Shown in pieces: positions 36,905-46,633 of a DNA stretch of 64,000 nt (its first letter is position 1; every line of letters begins with the position of its first letter). The position numbers were made by a program, and so were the translations under genes. Under the pieces are notes generated by a model. The model was not told where the DNA came from and did not search any database. It was given only the letters and a program-made list of their open reading frames with translations. Source of the stretch: G963665815 sp942492065 (GTDB lineage: Bacteria > Cloacimonadota > Cloacimonadia > Cloacimonadales > JAIOQZ01); the NCBI GenBank assembly GCA_942492065.1, contig CALODV010000020.1, forward strand, positions 310,001 through 374,000. Reading direction: 5' to 3'.

Positions 36905-37804
36905 CTATTTATCTTCCTTTTTTATAACTTGAACTTTCTGCGGCGTATAATCAAGAATCTTTATCTCGGACCCAACACTGAATTTTACAGGCAGCATTTT
37001 CTTATCTTTCAGTTCTTCATCATCTACGTAAGCCTGAATATTCAGGTTTGCTGTATTTTCCAGTAACTCACTACGTCCTTCAATTCTCACCATAGTCTTT
37101 TGAGGTACAATAGAGAATTCTTTCATATTTCCAAATCTTATCGGAACGAACATAGATGTTTTCTTAATAACAATCTCGGAACTTTTCCTCAGTTTCACAT
37201 TATCAATATCCAGAACAACTTCGGAATCAGGTTTCAAAAGAGAAATATCTTTTTTACTGTCTGACATCATCTTTTCAGTGAGTTTCTCAGTATACACAGC
37301 ATCAAATTTGTTAAGTTGCGTTTTAGGTCCTCTTATTTTCACATACTCCGGTTTAGTTATCAGCTTCTGGCTAATGAAGAAGTTTCTGGCATCATCCGAA
37401 ACAAAATCCACATGTACTTTAACTGTCTTCTCTGAGATTCTGTCAGCCAGAATCTCAATTGTGCTGCTGGAACCAATCAGAGAATAGGTAATATCTAGAT
37501 TTTCCGGGAACTCTGGAATAAGCTGAGTTGTCTCAAACTCGTTTAAACCCGGTTTAAGATTTTTGACACTCAGTTTTAATCTGGGGTCTGACATTTTCAG
37601 CATAAGCAGATCCATACCTCGGCCTTCGAAAGCAACGACAACATAAGCCGGGCGTGTATCGACAATATATATTTCTTTATTCAGGTCTACTGCGGTGACC
37701 TGAATGTTATACTGTATCCTGTGCTTACTGAGCACAACCATCATCATCCATATTGCCACAGCAATAAAAACTGATAGTATTTTTAGAGTAATACCTTTAT
37801 TCAT
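36905..37804 (-). CDS. YbbR-domain (CdaR-like) membrane-anchored protein
   Basis: A 299-residue protein with one N-terminal membrane helix (about 7-25, LKILSVFIAVAIWMMMVV) and an extracytoplasmic part of about three YbbR-like repeats (for example YVVVAFEGRGMDLL and PEYVKIRGPKTQLNK). In Firmicutes, CdaR with such repeats controls a diadenylate cyclase, but no cdaA gene is next to it, so a role in c-di-AMP signalling is not shown. It is transcribed before tsaD and divergently from the PpiD-like gene. Confidence 0.7.
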   Translation of the reverse strand: MNKGITLKILSVFIAVAIWMMMVVLSKHRIQYNIQVTAVDLNKEIYIVDTRPAYVVVAFEGRGMDLLMLKMSDPRLKLSVKNLKPGLNEFETTQLIPEFPENLDITYSLIGSSSTIEILADRISEKTVKVHVDFVSDDARNFFISQKLITKPEYVKIRGPKTQLNKFDAVYTEKLTEKMMSDSKKDISLLKPDSEVVLDIDNVKLRKSSEIVIKKTSMFVPIRFGNMKEFSIVPQKTMVRIEGRSELLENTANLNIQAYVDDEELKDKKMLPVKFSVGSEIKILDYTPQKVQVIKKEDK

Positions 37805-37882
37805 AATTCTCCTGAAAATTCAGTAAATAACAACATTGAGACCAATTTTCCAAACACTGATAAAATATTCAATATTTTTTTA

Positions 37883-37906
37883 TTGCACAAAAAATAAACA
37901 GTGCAA
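37883..37906. promoter_or_regulatory. inverted repeat in the divergent intergenic region
   Basis: TTGCAC-N12-GTGCAA lies in the 169-bp region between the YbbR-domain gene (minus) and the PpiD-like gene (plus), where an operator or a hairpin is possible. The N12 is AT-only except for one C. Confidence 0.3.
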
Positions 37907-37973
37907 AAAATGTCTTTTTAGATTATATATGAAAAAAATATAAAATAATGATACAGGAATCAGGAGGAAAGTG

Positions 37974-39764
37974 ATGCTTCAAAGCATGAGAAACAAACAA
38001 AAATCAATAATCTTCGTAACTGCAGTTCTGTTCATACTTGGTATGGCACTGATGGGTGTGGTAGACACATTCCAGAAAAAACATTATGTCGGTAAAATCG
38101 GATCGCACAAGATCAAACTGAAAGATTATGATGCTTTACTTAAAAACGATATCACAAGCTGGTATCAGGAAAATGAAGGTAAAGAAATTGATACGAAAAC
38201 AATGAAAAGTCTTAATGACCAGTTATGGAACAGGTATATTAACAACTTTATCTACGAAAAAGAAGTGAAGAAAAGACGTATCAAAGTAACAGATGAAGAC
38301 GTTGAGAACAAATTTGTCAATGATCCTCCAGAGTATATCAAACAAGCTCCTATTTTTATGACTGACGGTAAGTTTGACAAAGATAAGTACCTTCAGGTAC
38401 TTGTTTCAGGAGAGCCTGACCTAAGTTTCTTAGAACAGCAAATCAGAAATCAGCTTCCAAAAGAACTGGTTTATGAAGACATAAAATCTGATACAACAGT
38501 TACAGACGAAGATGTCCTTGCTAAATACAAAGAAGACAATGATAAAGCTGATGCTGATATCATTTTCTTCGGAACTGACAAAATTAAAGACGTTACTGTT
38601 ACAGACGAACAGATTAACGACTACTACAATGAAAATAAAGACAAGTATAAAAAAGGTCCTGTAAGAAAACTCAAGTTTGTAAAAATTGAAATGAAACCAA
38701 GCGAAAAAGACGAACAGGAAGTTCTGGAAAGAATTCAGGAAGTAAGAGATGATGCACTTAAAGGTACAGACTTTGCAGAGCTTGCAAAAGAATTCTCAGA
38801 AGGTCCATCAAAAGATAATGGCGGAGACCTTAACTACTTCACCAGAGACCGTATGGAAAAACCATTCAGTGATGCTGCATTTGCTCTTAAAGTAGGAGAA
38901 ATAAGTGAGCCTGTTCTTACAAAGTTCGGCTGGCACGTTATTAAACTTGAAGACAGAAGAAAAAATAAAGACGGACAGGAAGAAGTTAGAGCAAGACACA
39001 TCCTTATGGAAGTTCATGCTTCTCAGGAAACTGCAGACCAGATGGAAGAAACTGCTAATAATTTCTTCGCTGAAGCTAAAAATATCGGTCTTGAAAAGGC
39101 TGCTGATGCTGCAAAACTTGAAGTTAGTGAAACTGCCGAATTCCAGGAAAACGCTCGTTACGTAAGAGAAATAAACAATAATTATAACCTTATTCAATTT
39201 GCTTACGCTGGTAAAGAAGGCGACATTTCTGAACTTGAAAAAGATTCAGATGGTAACTACTACATAGCTCAGATTTCACTGGTAAAAGGTGATCATTACA
39301 GTGATCTTGATCAAGTGAAAGATCAGATTAAAATGACCATTGAAAGAGAAAAGAAACTTGAACTTGCAAAAGCAAAAGCTGAAGAGTTTGCTGCTAAACA
39401 CAAAAAAGAAGAATACTTCGCAGCAGCAGAAAAAGAAGGCTGGGAAGTGCTTAATCAAAAAGATATTACTGCAGTAAAATACATAAGTAAAGTTGGTAAA
39501 GATGAAGATTTCAATAAAGCTATTCTTGCTCTTGAGAAAGACGGAATTACCGACCTGATGAAAGGTGACAACGGAGCTTACATTGCTAAGGTAACTTCCA
39601 GATCAAAACCTGATATGGAAAAATTCGAGAAAGAAAAAGAAAGTCTTAAAGAAACAGCAGTTACACGAGCTCAGAATCAGTACATTAACAACTGGTATAA
39701 CAAAACCAAGAAAGAACTTAAAATCTCAGATGACCGTAGAAAATACTACCAATACCTGAATTGA
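37974..39764 (+). CDS. PpiD/SurA-like periplasmic peptidyl-prolyl isomerase
   Basis: The ATG at 37974 lies 6 nt after AGGAGG. The 596-residue protein has one N-terminal membrane helix (about 10-28), a SurA-N/PpiD-like helical chaperone region (to about 230), a parvulin PPIase domain (about 225-325) with LAKEFSEGPSKDNGGDLNYF and VLTKFGWHVIKLEDRR, and a second possible domain beginning VRARHILMEVHA. It is anchored to the inner membrane and folds exported proteins, here likely those of the outer membrane. It is followed 7 nt later by a lipoprotein relative. Confidence 0.85.
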   Translation: MLQSMRNKQKSIIFVTAVLFILGMALMGVVDTFQKKHYVGKIGSHKIKLKDYDALLKNDITSWYQENEGKEIDTKTMKSLNDQLWNRYINNFIYEKEVKKRRIKVTDEDVENKFVNDPPEYIKQAPIFMTDGKFDKDKYLQVLVSGEPDLSFLEQQIRNQLPKELVYEDIKSDTTVTDEDVLAKYKEDNDKADADIIFFGTDKIKDVTVTDEQINDYYNENKDKYKKGPVRKLKFVKIEMKPSEKDEQEVLERIQEVRDDALKGTDFAELAKEFSEGPSKDNGGDLNYFTRDRMEKPFSDAAFALKVGEISEPVLTKFGWHVIKLEDRRKNKDGQEEVRARHILMEVHASQETADQMEETANNFFAEAKNIGLEKAADAAKLEVSETAEFQENARYVREINNNYNLIQFAYAGKEGDISELEKDSDGNYYIAQISLVKGDHYSDLDQVKDQIKMTIEREKKLELAKAKAEEFAAKHKKEEYFAAAEKEGWEVLNQKDITAVKYISKVGKDEDFNKAILALEKDGITDLMKGDNGAYIAKVTSRSKPDMEKFEKEKESLKETAVTRAQNQYINNWYNKTKKELKISDDRRKYYQYLN

Positions 39765-39771
39765 TAAAACT

Positions 39772-41487
39772 ATGAAAAAAATATTTATACTTCTCACAAT
39801 TGCAGCCCTGTTCTGGGGCTGCACTTCCAGACCGGATAAAACAGTTGGAAAAATTAACGGAAAATATATATCACTACCTGCATATAACTCAGCAGTTAAA
39901 CAGCAGTATGAGTTATTTAAAACAAAGTATGACCGAAACCCCAGTCCGACTGAAATGGAAGAGCTTAAAGGAAAAGCCTGGGATCGTCTGGTTACATCCA
40001 TTGTAATTGATGAACAGTTTGAGAAGTATAATATAAAAGTCACCAGAGGTGAAGCAATTGACTCTCTTATAACCCATATTCCTGATGATGTCAACAGAAT
40101 GAAGATCTTCATGAAGGATGGGGAATTAGATAAAGAAATGTATGTCAATTCAGTTAAATTCGACGACCCTGTTCCTATGGGCTGGGCCCGTGAACATTAC
40201 TTCTTTACATATATACCTTATTTGAAGCTGAAGAATGTTGTTCATAAAAATAGAAAAATTGATGAAGACATGATAAAAAAAGAATTTGAGATCAGAGAAG
40301 GCAGAGCAAACATAAATGTTATCGAAGTAGATCCTGAAAACTTTGTTGATGAAGCTTATGTTTCGCAACCGGACATCATGAACTATTATGATGAACATAA
40401 ACGAGACTATTTTATACCTGCCTCCTGTGATCTTGTAGTATATGAATTTCCGCTCCAGCCTTCAAAAGCTGATGTGAGAAAAGCTAAAACAGTAGCTGAC
40501 TCAATATACTATGAACTTAAAAGAGGTAAAAACTACGCTTACTTCTATGATTATCTTGCTTATCATAGAATCAGGTGGACAAAGCTTGATTCTCTTCCCT
40601 CGACTGTAGTGAAAGACTTAAACAGAAGTGAGTTCAAAAAGCCTACCAAACCTTACAAAAGAGGTAACCAGTGGGTTATTCTGCTTCCTGAGACAAAGAA
40701 ACGTAATTTGCTCAAAATGAGAGAGCTTGTTATTGAACCTGAACTCTCAAGAGATACAAAAAAATCAATCGAAGAAGAAGCAAACTCTTTTAAAGAGATT
40801 ATCAAAGATATAGGACTCAAGAATGTTATTGATGAGTTTGGTATAAAAGTACATTATGCTAATAATCTAAACTACGAAAACACTAAAATACCTGTCCTTG
40901 GAGAGAACATGACTCTGGTAAAAAAGGCTGTAAATCAATTTGCCGGTACGTTCTTTAATCCTATCTGGGACAAGAAAACAAGCAACTATATCATTATTCA
41001 GGTCAAAAGAGCTCAAAAAGAAGAGTATGCTCCACTTATGAGTAAAGCTGAAGAAATCAGAGCGCTCCTGGTGAGTAAGAAGACTCATGATTTGGCTGAA
41101 ACTGAAGCAAACAAAATCATCAGTAACTTTACAGAAAAGACTCTGGAAACCAAGTCAGAAAAATTTTCAGTCGAACAGCACTTCAGATTTACCCCCGAAA
41201 CTGAAATTTTTGGAAATTTTGATAGCAAATTGAATAGACAAATATTATCATATGGTAAAGAAGGTTTAATCAATACTCCTTTTGAGGTTGATGGAAAGTT
41301 CTATATTGTCTATATCAAAAACTACTATCCTATAAATTATGATTTATTAAAGGATAAACGCTTTGAGATTATTGCTGAGCTTAAATCACAGGGAAAAGAT
41401 GAATATTTCGATAAGTGGTTTGAAAATCTTAAAGCTACTGCAAAAATTAAAGACTGGAGAAAATCAGATCAGATGATCCAGCAATAG
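39772..41487 (+). CDS. SurA-like chaperone lipoprotein, possibly without active PPIase
   Basis: A 571-residue lipoprotein: signal peptide with lipobox LFWGC, lipidated Cys at residue 17. It continues VGKINGKYISLPAYNSAVKQ, the start of SurA/PrsA-type helical chaperone domains, and has a parvulin-like region without the usual QHL..F..G-type core. It is tandem to the PpiD-like gene, so the two may hand over unfolded exported proteins. The start has no strong SD and may be coupled to the upstream stop. It could be PrsA-like. Confidence 0.7.
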   Translation: MKKIFILLTIAALFWGCTSRPDKTVGKINGKYISLPAYNSAVKQQYELFKTKYDRNPSPTEMEELKGKAWDRLVTSIVIDEQFEKYNIKVTRGEAIDSLITHIPDDVNRMKIFMKDGELDKEMYVNSVKFDDPVPMGWAREHYFFTYIPYLKLKNVVHKNRKIDEDMIKKEFEIREGRANINVIEVDPENFVDEAYVSQPDIMNYYDEHKRDYFIPASCDLVVYEFPLQPSKADVRKAKTVADSIYYELKRGKNYAYFYDYLAYHRIRWTKLDSLPSTVVKDLNRSEFKKPTKPYKRGNQWVILLPETKKRNLLKMRELVIEPELSRDTKKSIEEEANSFKEIIKDIGLKNVIDEFGIKVHYANNLNYENTKIPVLGENMTLVKKAVNQFAGTFFNPIWDKKTSNYIIIQVKRAQKEEYAPLMSKAEEIRALLVSKKTHDLAETEANKIISNFTEKTLETKSEKFSVEQHFRFTPETEIFGNFDSKLNRQILSYGKEGLINTPFEVDGKFYIVYIKNYYPINYDLLKDKRFEIIAELKSQGKDEYFDKWFENLKATAKIKDWRKSDQMIQQ

Positions 41488-41495
41488 CTGTCAAA

Positions 41496-43226
41496 GTGGA
41501 GGTAAACATCCTTCAAAGAAAATTTCAATATCTTTCAGATGATATTCTGGCATTACGTGATTCTCGCAGAAAGAAAGAGAATCAGCTGAATAACTACTTT
41601 AAAGTTGCTCACAAGCTCTTTATTAATGGTGAGTACCTTAAATGTATTAAGTACGCAGATAAAGCCATTCAATATGGAGATTTTGATAATCCTCAAAAAG
41701 CTCTGATACAATCCTATCAGTTATTATCTATGAGTAATAAACATTTTGGCAGAATGCTAAATGCAATCCAATATTCTTTCATTTCATTGAAACTGGCTGA
41801 ACAAATCAATAACAGTACAATGATTTCCTTTATTTATAATAACCTCAGTGTTATCTACAAAACAATGAACGATCTTGATAAGTCTCTGGAGTATGCACTG
41901 CTTTCAATCGAACTTAAGGATGAATTAAAAGAACCTCTTAGCTATGCAAGATCCTGTGCCAATGCTGCTCTTATCTATAAGGCTAAAAAGGACTACAACA
42001 AAGCTGTCATTCTCACTAAGAAATCTATTAAACTCTTTGAAGAAAGCAATTCTCCCGAAAACACGGCATCTGCTCTATGCAACCTTTCTGTATGTTATTT
42101 CGAGATGGGAGATGTCAGTAAAGCAATTGATACTGTAAATAAATCTCTGACAATTTTCACTGAATTTAACTCCAGAATAGGCGTTATCAATGATTACCTC
42201 AACCTATGTAAGTTCAATATAGAACTGGAGAATTTCAGGGAAGCAGAAAAACTGCTTAATAAAGTAGACAGTGAGTTTGAACTGAATGATCTACTGAGAG
42301 CCGAATTCCTGTCACTAAGACATCTTCTTGACTATAAGACAGGAAAGTATGAATCTGCATACAAAACCCTCATTGAATACAACGAATTAAAATCCAGAAT
42401 AGATGAAAGCCAAAACAGAAAACAGATTGCTGACATTGAACTGGACTACCAACTTAAAAAGAAAACAAGAGAAGCTGAAGCTTACAAGAAAAAAAATGAT
42501 GAGCTTGATAATCTGAACAAAGAGCTTAGCAGAATCTCATCAATTAAAAATAAACTCATCTCTGTCATTGGTCACGATTTGAAAATTCCTCTGACATCTA
42601 TATTCAGTGCTTCTGAAATGCTTATTGAGTACAGTAATGAACTAGGCGCAGAACAGAAAACTAATTTTCTTAAAGTTGTCTACAATTCTGCTGATAATCT
42701 TAACAACATGCTAAATAACCTGCTTCAATGGTCAAAATATCTTGATAATACAAATCAAATAGAAACTACCCGGGTAAACATTAATAGTCTGATTGATAAT
42801 ACACGAAAATATCTTAGCAGAGAACTTGAGAAAAAAAGCATAGTAATTCTTAACAACGAGACTTCTATTGTTCATGTAAAATCAGATTTGAATATTCTCC
42901 AGATTGTACTGAGAAACATTATCTTTAATGCAGTAAAGTTTTCACCCAGTGGAAGTCATATCATTGTTTCATCATCCAGAAATGATAATCAGGTCACACT
43001 GAGTGTTACTGACTTTGGAGTTGGAATGACCGAAACACAAGTAAATAGTATTCTGAATAAGAATATTTGTTTCACAACATCGGGAACAATGAATGAAAAG
43101 GGTAACGGAATTGGACTGAGAATCTGCATGGATTTACTGGAAATGATGAATTGTCATCTGGAAATTGACAGTAAAGAAAAACAGGGAAGTACCTTTTCGA
43201 TAATCTTCCCTGCAGAAAATTCTTAG
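41496..43226 (+). CDS. soluble TPR-containing histidine kinase
   Basis: A 576-residue protein with no membrane helix or signal peptide. N-terminal TPR repeats (to about 310) are followed by a short coiled coil, a HisKA domain with His360 in VIGHDLKIPL, and a HATPase domain with N box (IIFNAVKFSP), G1 (DFGVGM) and G2 (KGNGIGL). It probably senses an intracellular protein partner. No response regulator is in the window. The start is uncertain: the GTG at 41496 lies inside GTGGAGGT, which itself looks like the SD, pointing to an ATC at 41508. The stop TAG overlaps the stop of the convergent MBL gene. Confidence 0.8.
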   Translation: MEVNILQRKFQYLSDDILALRDSRRKKENQLNNYFKVAHKLFINGEYLKCIKYADKAIQYGDFDNPQKALIQSYQLLSMSNKHFGRMLNAIQYSFISLKLAEQINNSTMISFIYNNLSVIYKTMNDLDKSLEYALLSIELKDELKEPLSYARSCANAALIYKAKKDYNKAVILTKKSIKLFEESNSPENTASALCNLSVCYFEMGDVSKAIDTVNKSLTIFTEFNSRIGVINDYLNLCKFNIELENFREAEKLLNKVDSEFELNDLLRAEFLSLRHLLDYKTGKYESAYKTLIEYNELKSRIDESQNRKQIADIELDYQLKKKTREAEAYKKKNDELDNLNKELSRISSIKNKLISVIGHDLKIPLTSIFSASEMLIEYSNELGAEQKTNFLKVVYNSADNLNNMLNNLLQWSKYLDNTNQIETTRVNINSLIDNTRKYLSRELEKKSIVILNNETSIVHVKSDLNILQIVLRNIIFNAVKFSPSGSHIIVSSSRNDNQVTLSVTDFGVGMTETQVNSILNKNICFTTSGTMNEKGNGIGLRICMDLLEMMNCHLEIDSKEKQGSTFSIIFPAENS

Positions 43227-43996
43227 AAATCTATGTAAGATTTCTCCATGTCATGATTTAAAATAAGCCTGCCGGACATCTTTTCCAAATCTTCCAGAAT
43301 CCACTCTTTAGCTTTTGCAGTATCTCTTCTGCAAACATCATATGAGAAACATAAAGGTATTCGGAGATTTAATTGTCGCGATAATATATCTGCCGTATAA
43401 TACACAGGTTTCTCTGACCCTATTTTAACGATCTGAAAACCGTTCGTATGTCCACCGGTCAGGATTACCTTTACTTCATCCGTTACATCATAATCACCAT
43501 CAACCAGCTTGAGATTCTTTTCATTATCAATAAGAGATAAATGATTCTCATAACTGTATGCTGCCTGGTTCAAAGTATCCGGATTCAAGGCAATATCCCA
43601 TTCCTTTTGCTGAATAACATGCTTTGCATTGGGAAAAGTAACTACATCTTCCCCGTTAATATTACTGATCAATCCACCGGCATGATCAAAATGCAGATGG
43701 GTCAGAATAACATAATCAATATCATTACGGTCTATGCTGTTATCATCCAGAGCAGTCAAAATATTCTCTCGGGAAGGAGAGTATATCTTCATAATCTTAT
43801 TGTCGAGCCTGTTTCCAAGCCCTGTATCCACAATTATCTTCTTACCTGCTGATTCTATATACAACAGATTAATCGAAGCCTGAACCCTGTTTTTTGAGTC
43901 CACAGGGATATTCTTCGGCCATAACGGTCTGGGAAGGACTCCCATCGCTGCTCCGGCATCAGACCAGAATGAGCCGGCATTAAGAATCTTGAGCAC
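43223..43996 (-). CDS. MBL-fold metallohydrolase
   Basis: The start is set to the GTG at 43996, preceded by AGGAAAG, giving VLKILNAGSFWSDAGAAMG, the normal beginning of this family. The longer frame overlaps jag by 150 nt and translates its N-rich tail. The protein is 257 residues, with the metal motif THLHFDHAGG (His100, His102, Asp104, His105), and later GGHTNGFQ and TADILS. It is a lactonase- or thioesterase-like hydrolase of unknown substrate. It is the last gene of the rpmH-jag series. Confidence 0.8.
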   Translation of the reverse strand: MLKILNAGSFWSDAGAAMGVLPRPLWPKNIPVDSKNRVQASINLLYIESAGKKIIVDTGLGNRLDNKIMKIYSPSRENILTALDDNSIDRNDIDYVILTHLHFDHAGGLISNINGEDVVTFPNAKHVIQQKEWDIALNPDTLNQAAYSYENHLSLIDNEKNLKLVDGDYDVTDEVKVILTGGHTNGFQIVKIGSEKPVYYTADILSRQLNLRIPLCFSYDVCRRDTAKAKEWILEDLEKMSGRLILNHDMEKSYIDF

Positions 43997-44744
43997 TGCT
44001 TTCCTGTTTCTTAGATTCATGCCTGTTATTTCGGCTATGGTTATTGTTTCGGTTATTTCTGTAGTTTCTGTACTTTTTACGATTATTATTGCTGTGGTGT
44101 CTTGGTTTTGTCTGAGCAGAATCAGGATCATATATTAACTGAACCTTTTTCTTCTCACCTTCCCCAATAGTTTTCGTTCTCAAGACTTTATCATTCTCAA
44201 CGAATTTATGAATCATTCGTCTTTGTCCCGGTTTCATCGGATCGAAAGTATAGGTCTTTTTGGTATTCTTAACCTGTTCCGCAGCAGCCTCTATCTTTGA
44301 ATTGATATTCTTGTCATTATTCTTTCTGAAATCATCAATATCAAACATGATTCTGGTTTCATCGATACCGGACTGAAGCAGGTAACGATGAGTAATGTGC
44401 TGAAGACTGTCCAGAACTCTTCCGTTCTTACCAATGAGATAACCTTTATTCTGGACACCATTAAGTTTAATGATAAACTGTTTGTTTTTCTTGATAACCT
44501 CGAGTGTATTAAACTCGACATTCATCATCTTGAGTAAATTTTCGATAAAATCTTTTACATTGTCTGTGTTTTCAGGTAAAAAGAATTTGATAACAGTTGG
44601 TTTTCCTCCAAACAGATTGAAAAAACCGTTAGAACCTTTATCAACAACTTCATATTTTAACTTATCTTTAGTAATCTTAAATTCTTTTAATACATTAGTG
44701 ACAATTTCAAATTCAGATTTACCTGTTCTTTGAATTACTTTCAT
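43980..44744 (-). CDS. jag: Jag/KhpB RNA-binding protein
   Basis: A 254-residue protein with a Jag N-terminal domain (about 1-50, DKGSNGFFNLFGGKPT), a KH domain with the loop LIGKNGRVLDSLQHI (about 118-133) and an R3H domain ending in KPGQRRMIHKFVEND. A tail of about 50 residues is extremely rich in Asn, Arg and His (KKYRNYRNNRNNNHSRN) and may add RNA affinity. The gene follows yidC, which is the usual order. KhpB proteins regulate RNAs linked to cell shape and division; the mre cluster is upstream in the same strand. Confidence 0.88.
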   Translation of the reverse strand: MKVIQRTGKSEFEIVTNVLKEFKITKDKLKYEVVDKGSNGFFNLFGGKPTVIKFFLPENTDNVKDFIENLLKMMNVEFNTLEVIKKNKQFIIKLNGVQNKGYLIGKNGRVLDSLQHITHRYLLQSGIDETRIMFDIDDFRKNNDKNINSKIEAAAEQVKNTKKTYTFDPMKPGQRRMIHKFVENDKVLRTKTIGEGEKKKVQLIYDPDSAQTKPRHHSNNNRKKYRNYRNNRNNNHSRNNRHESKKQESSAQDS

Positions 44745-44777
44745 AGAAGCACCCTAATTCCTTTTTCATAACTTTTA

Positions 44778-46397
44778 CTAGTGAAATTTTTTCTTGATAT
44801 AGTACTGTTGGATAATTCCCAGTACCTGGAAAACAGTCCAGTACAATACTAATCCTGATGGCATAGTATGGAATATCCATAACATCAATGCAGGCATAGC
44901 ATATCCCATTATCTTCTGATTCATTACCATCGCCTGCTGCTTTTCATCCATTTTGCTCTTATCCTGCTGTGGAGGCGTCATTAGTCTCTGCTGTATAAAC
45001 ATTGTAACAGCCATGATAATTGGCAGAACATAGTAAGGATCCGGTTCAGCTAAATTTGTTAACCATGCTACAAATGGTGTTTGTCTTAACTCAATTGAGG
45101 ATCTCAGCATAGGATACAGTGACATGAATATTGGCATTTGTAACAGTAAAGGCAGGCATCCGCCTAATGGATTCACTCCATTCTCTTTGTAAATCGCGCT
45201 TAACTCCGCATTCATTTTTTTAGGATCACTCTTGTATTTCTGTTGAACTTCCTTAATTAAAGGTTGAACCTTCTGCATTCTATGGGTTGACTCAAAACTT
45301 TTGTGAGACAGAGGGTATAATATTACCTTAAGCAGTAAGGCAAATACAATAATAACCATTCCATAGTTAGGGATTACTTTGTGCAGAAGTTCAAAGACTT
45401 TCATAAAGAATTTGCTGAGAAATCTAAAAGCCTTAAATCCTAAATCAACAATGTTTCCAGCTCCACGTCCATACATATTATCAAGCAGTTCATTCTGGAG
45501 ATGACCAAAATACAGATCATAAGACTCATCCCAGTAAAGCTGTTCGTTAACATTTTCAACATAGATTTTCATTGCAGGGCTGTTATTGGTTCTGTATACT
45601 TTTACATTTCTGATTGTAACTTTCGGATCGGGAAATGCTGCCATAGCAAAGTATTTAGATTTAACAGCCAACCAGTCAAATTGTCCCTCGTACGACTGAA
45701 CTTTATCAATCTTCTGCAAAGGAAGTTTTTGTAGTGATTTGTCGATTTGGGCTCTGAACTGGTACTCTCTTTTCTTATATTTCTCTTTTATCTTATAAAA
45801 CTCTTCTGTGTCATTGATTCCACTACCGAAATCAAATGTATAACCAAGGATTCCCGGGAATTCATTTATCTTCAGGTTAAACTTGAGATTTCCGTTATCT
45901 TCCAGTGTAAATGATTTCTCGACAACAGTATTTCCCATACTGTCAGGCAGGAAGAAAGACAAATGCTGTCCAGATTGTGAATACTGGAACATTTTGCGTG
46001 TCAGACGTTTTTTAAATCCATCTCCCAGCAAGTCCACTCTGGCGACTGTAAAGCTATCTGGAATCAACTCGACAATATTTTTTTCATCATCTTCAAAATT
46101 TTTGATAAACGCCTGTTTGATTTCTGCCCCTTTATTAGAGAACACAAATTTCACAATATCGTTTTCCAGAATGATTTCTGATTCTTCAGAAGCTTCATAT
46201 AAACCGTCAGACTGTTCGCTAATATCCTTTTGTATTGCATCATCTGCATTGGTTTCTTTGGCTGTGTGCTTAACTTCAGCAGATGCCTGTTTCACGGAAT
46301 TCTGTTGCTGTGTTTCAGCAGGTTTTTTCCATATATACTGAACCACGAGAAACAGTACAGCTATAATTCCGATTGCAATAAAATTTCGTTTTTCCAA
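44778..46397 (-). CDS. yidC: membrane protein insertase YidC
   Basis: A 539-residue insertase of the Gram-negative form: an N-terminal helix (about 5-21), a large periplasmic domain and the conserved five-helix core with LKVILYPLSHKSFES, NPLGGCLPLLLQMPIFMSLY and AMVMNQKIMGYAMPALM. Inserts proteins into the inner membrane, with or without SecYEG. SD GGAGGT. It lies between yidD and jag. Confidence 0.95.
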   Translation of the reverse strand: MEKRNFIAIGIIAVLFLVVQYIWKKPAETQQQNSVKQASAEVKHTAKETNADDAIQKDISEQSDGLYEASEESEIILENDIVKFVFSNKGAEIKQAFIKNFEDDEKNIVELIPDSFTVARVDLLGDGFKKRLTRKMFQYSQSGQHLSFFLPDSMGNTVVEKSFTLEDNGNLKFNLKINEFPGILGYTFDFGSGINDTEEFYKIKEKYKKREYQFRAQIDKSLQKLPLQKIDKVQSYEGQFDWLAVKSKYFAMAAFPDPKVTIRNVKVYRTNNSPAMKIYVENVNEQLYWDESYDLYFGHLQNELLDNMYGRGAGNIVDLGFKAFRFLSKFFMKVFELLHKVIPNYGMVIIVFALLLKVILYPLSHKSFESTHRMQKVQPLIKEVQQKYKSDPKKMNAELSAIYKENGVNPLGGCLPLLLQMPIFMSLYPMLRSSIELRQTPFVAWLTNLAEPDPYYVLPIIMAVTMFIQQRLMTPPQQDKSKMDEKQQAMVMNQKIMGYAMPALMLWIFHTMPSGLVLYWTVFQVLGIIQQYYIKKKFH

Positions 46398-46414
46398 TTT
46401 ACCTCCGGGGAAAA

Positions 46415-46633
46415 CTATGGGAGCGGATCATATCCTCCTGGATTGAAAGGATTGCATCTGAGTATACGGTGAATTGTAAGATACAGCGCTTTGAAAGCAT
46501 TGTACTTTTTGAATGCCTGGTATGCATATTCACTACATGTAGGAGTAAATCTGCAACTGGGCGGAAGCATGGGTGACAAATACCTTGAGTACAGTCTGAT
46601 CAATATTAAAAAGAATGAGTTTATAATTCTCAT
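46415..46633 (-). CDS. yidD: membrane protein insertion efficiency factor YidD
   Basis: A 72-residue protein with the family signature: RLYSRYLSPMLPPSCRFTPTC, then SEYAYQAFKKYNAF and RCNPFNPGGYDP at the end. It has an amphipathic start and helps YidC insertion. ATGA overlap with rnpA. Confidence 0.95.
   Translation of the reverse strand: MRIINSFFLILIRLYSRYLSPMLPPSCRFTPTCSEYAYQAFKKYNAFKALYLTIHRILRCNPFNPGGYDPLP

Noticed and set aside
44020..44131. longer N-terminus for the MBL hydrolase
   Set aside because: It would translate the low-complexity jag tail in another frame. The GTG at 43996 with its SD gives the normal family start.
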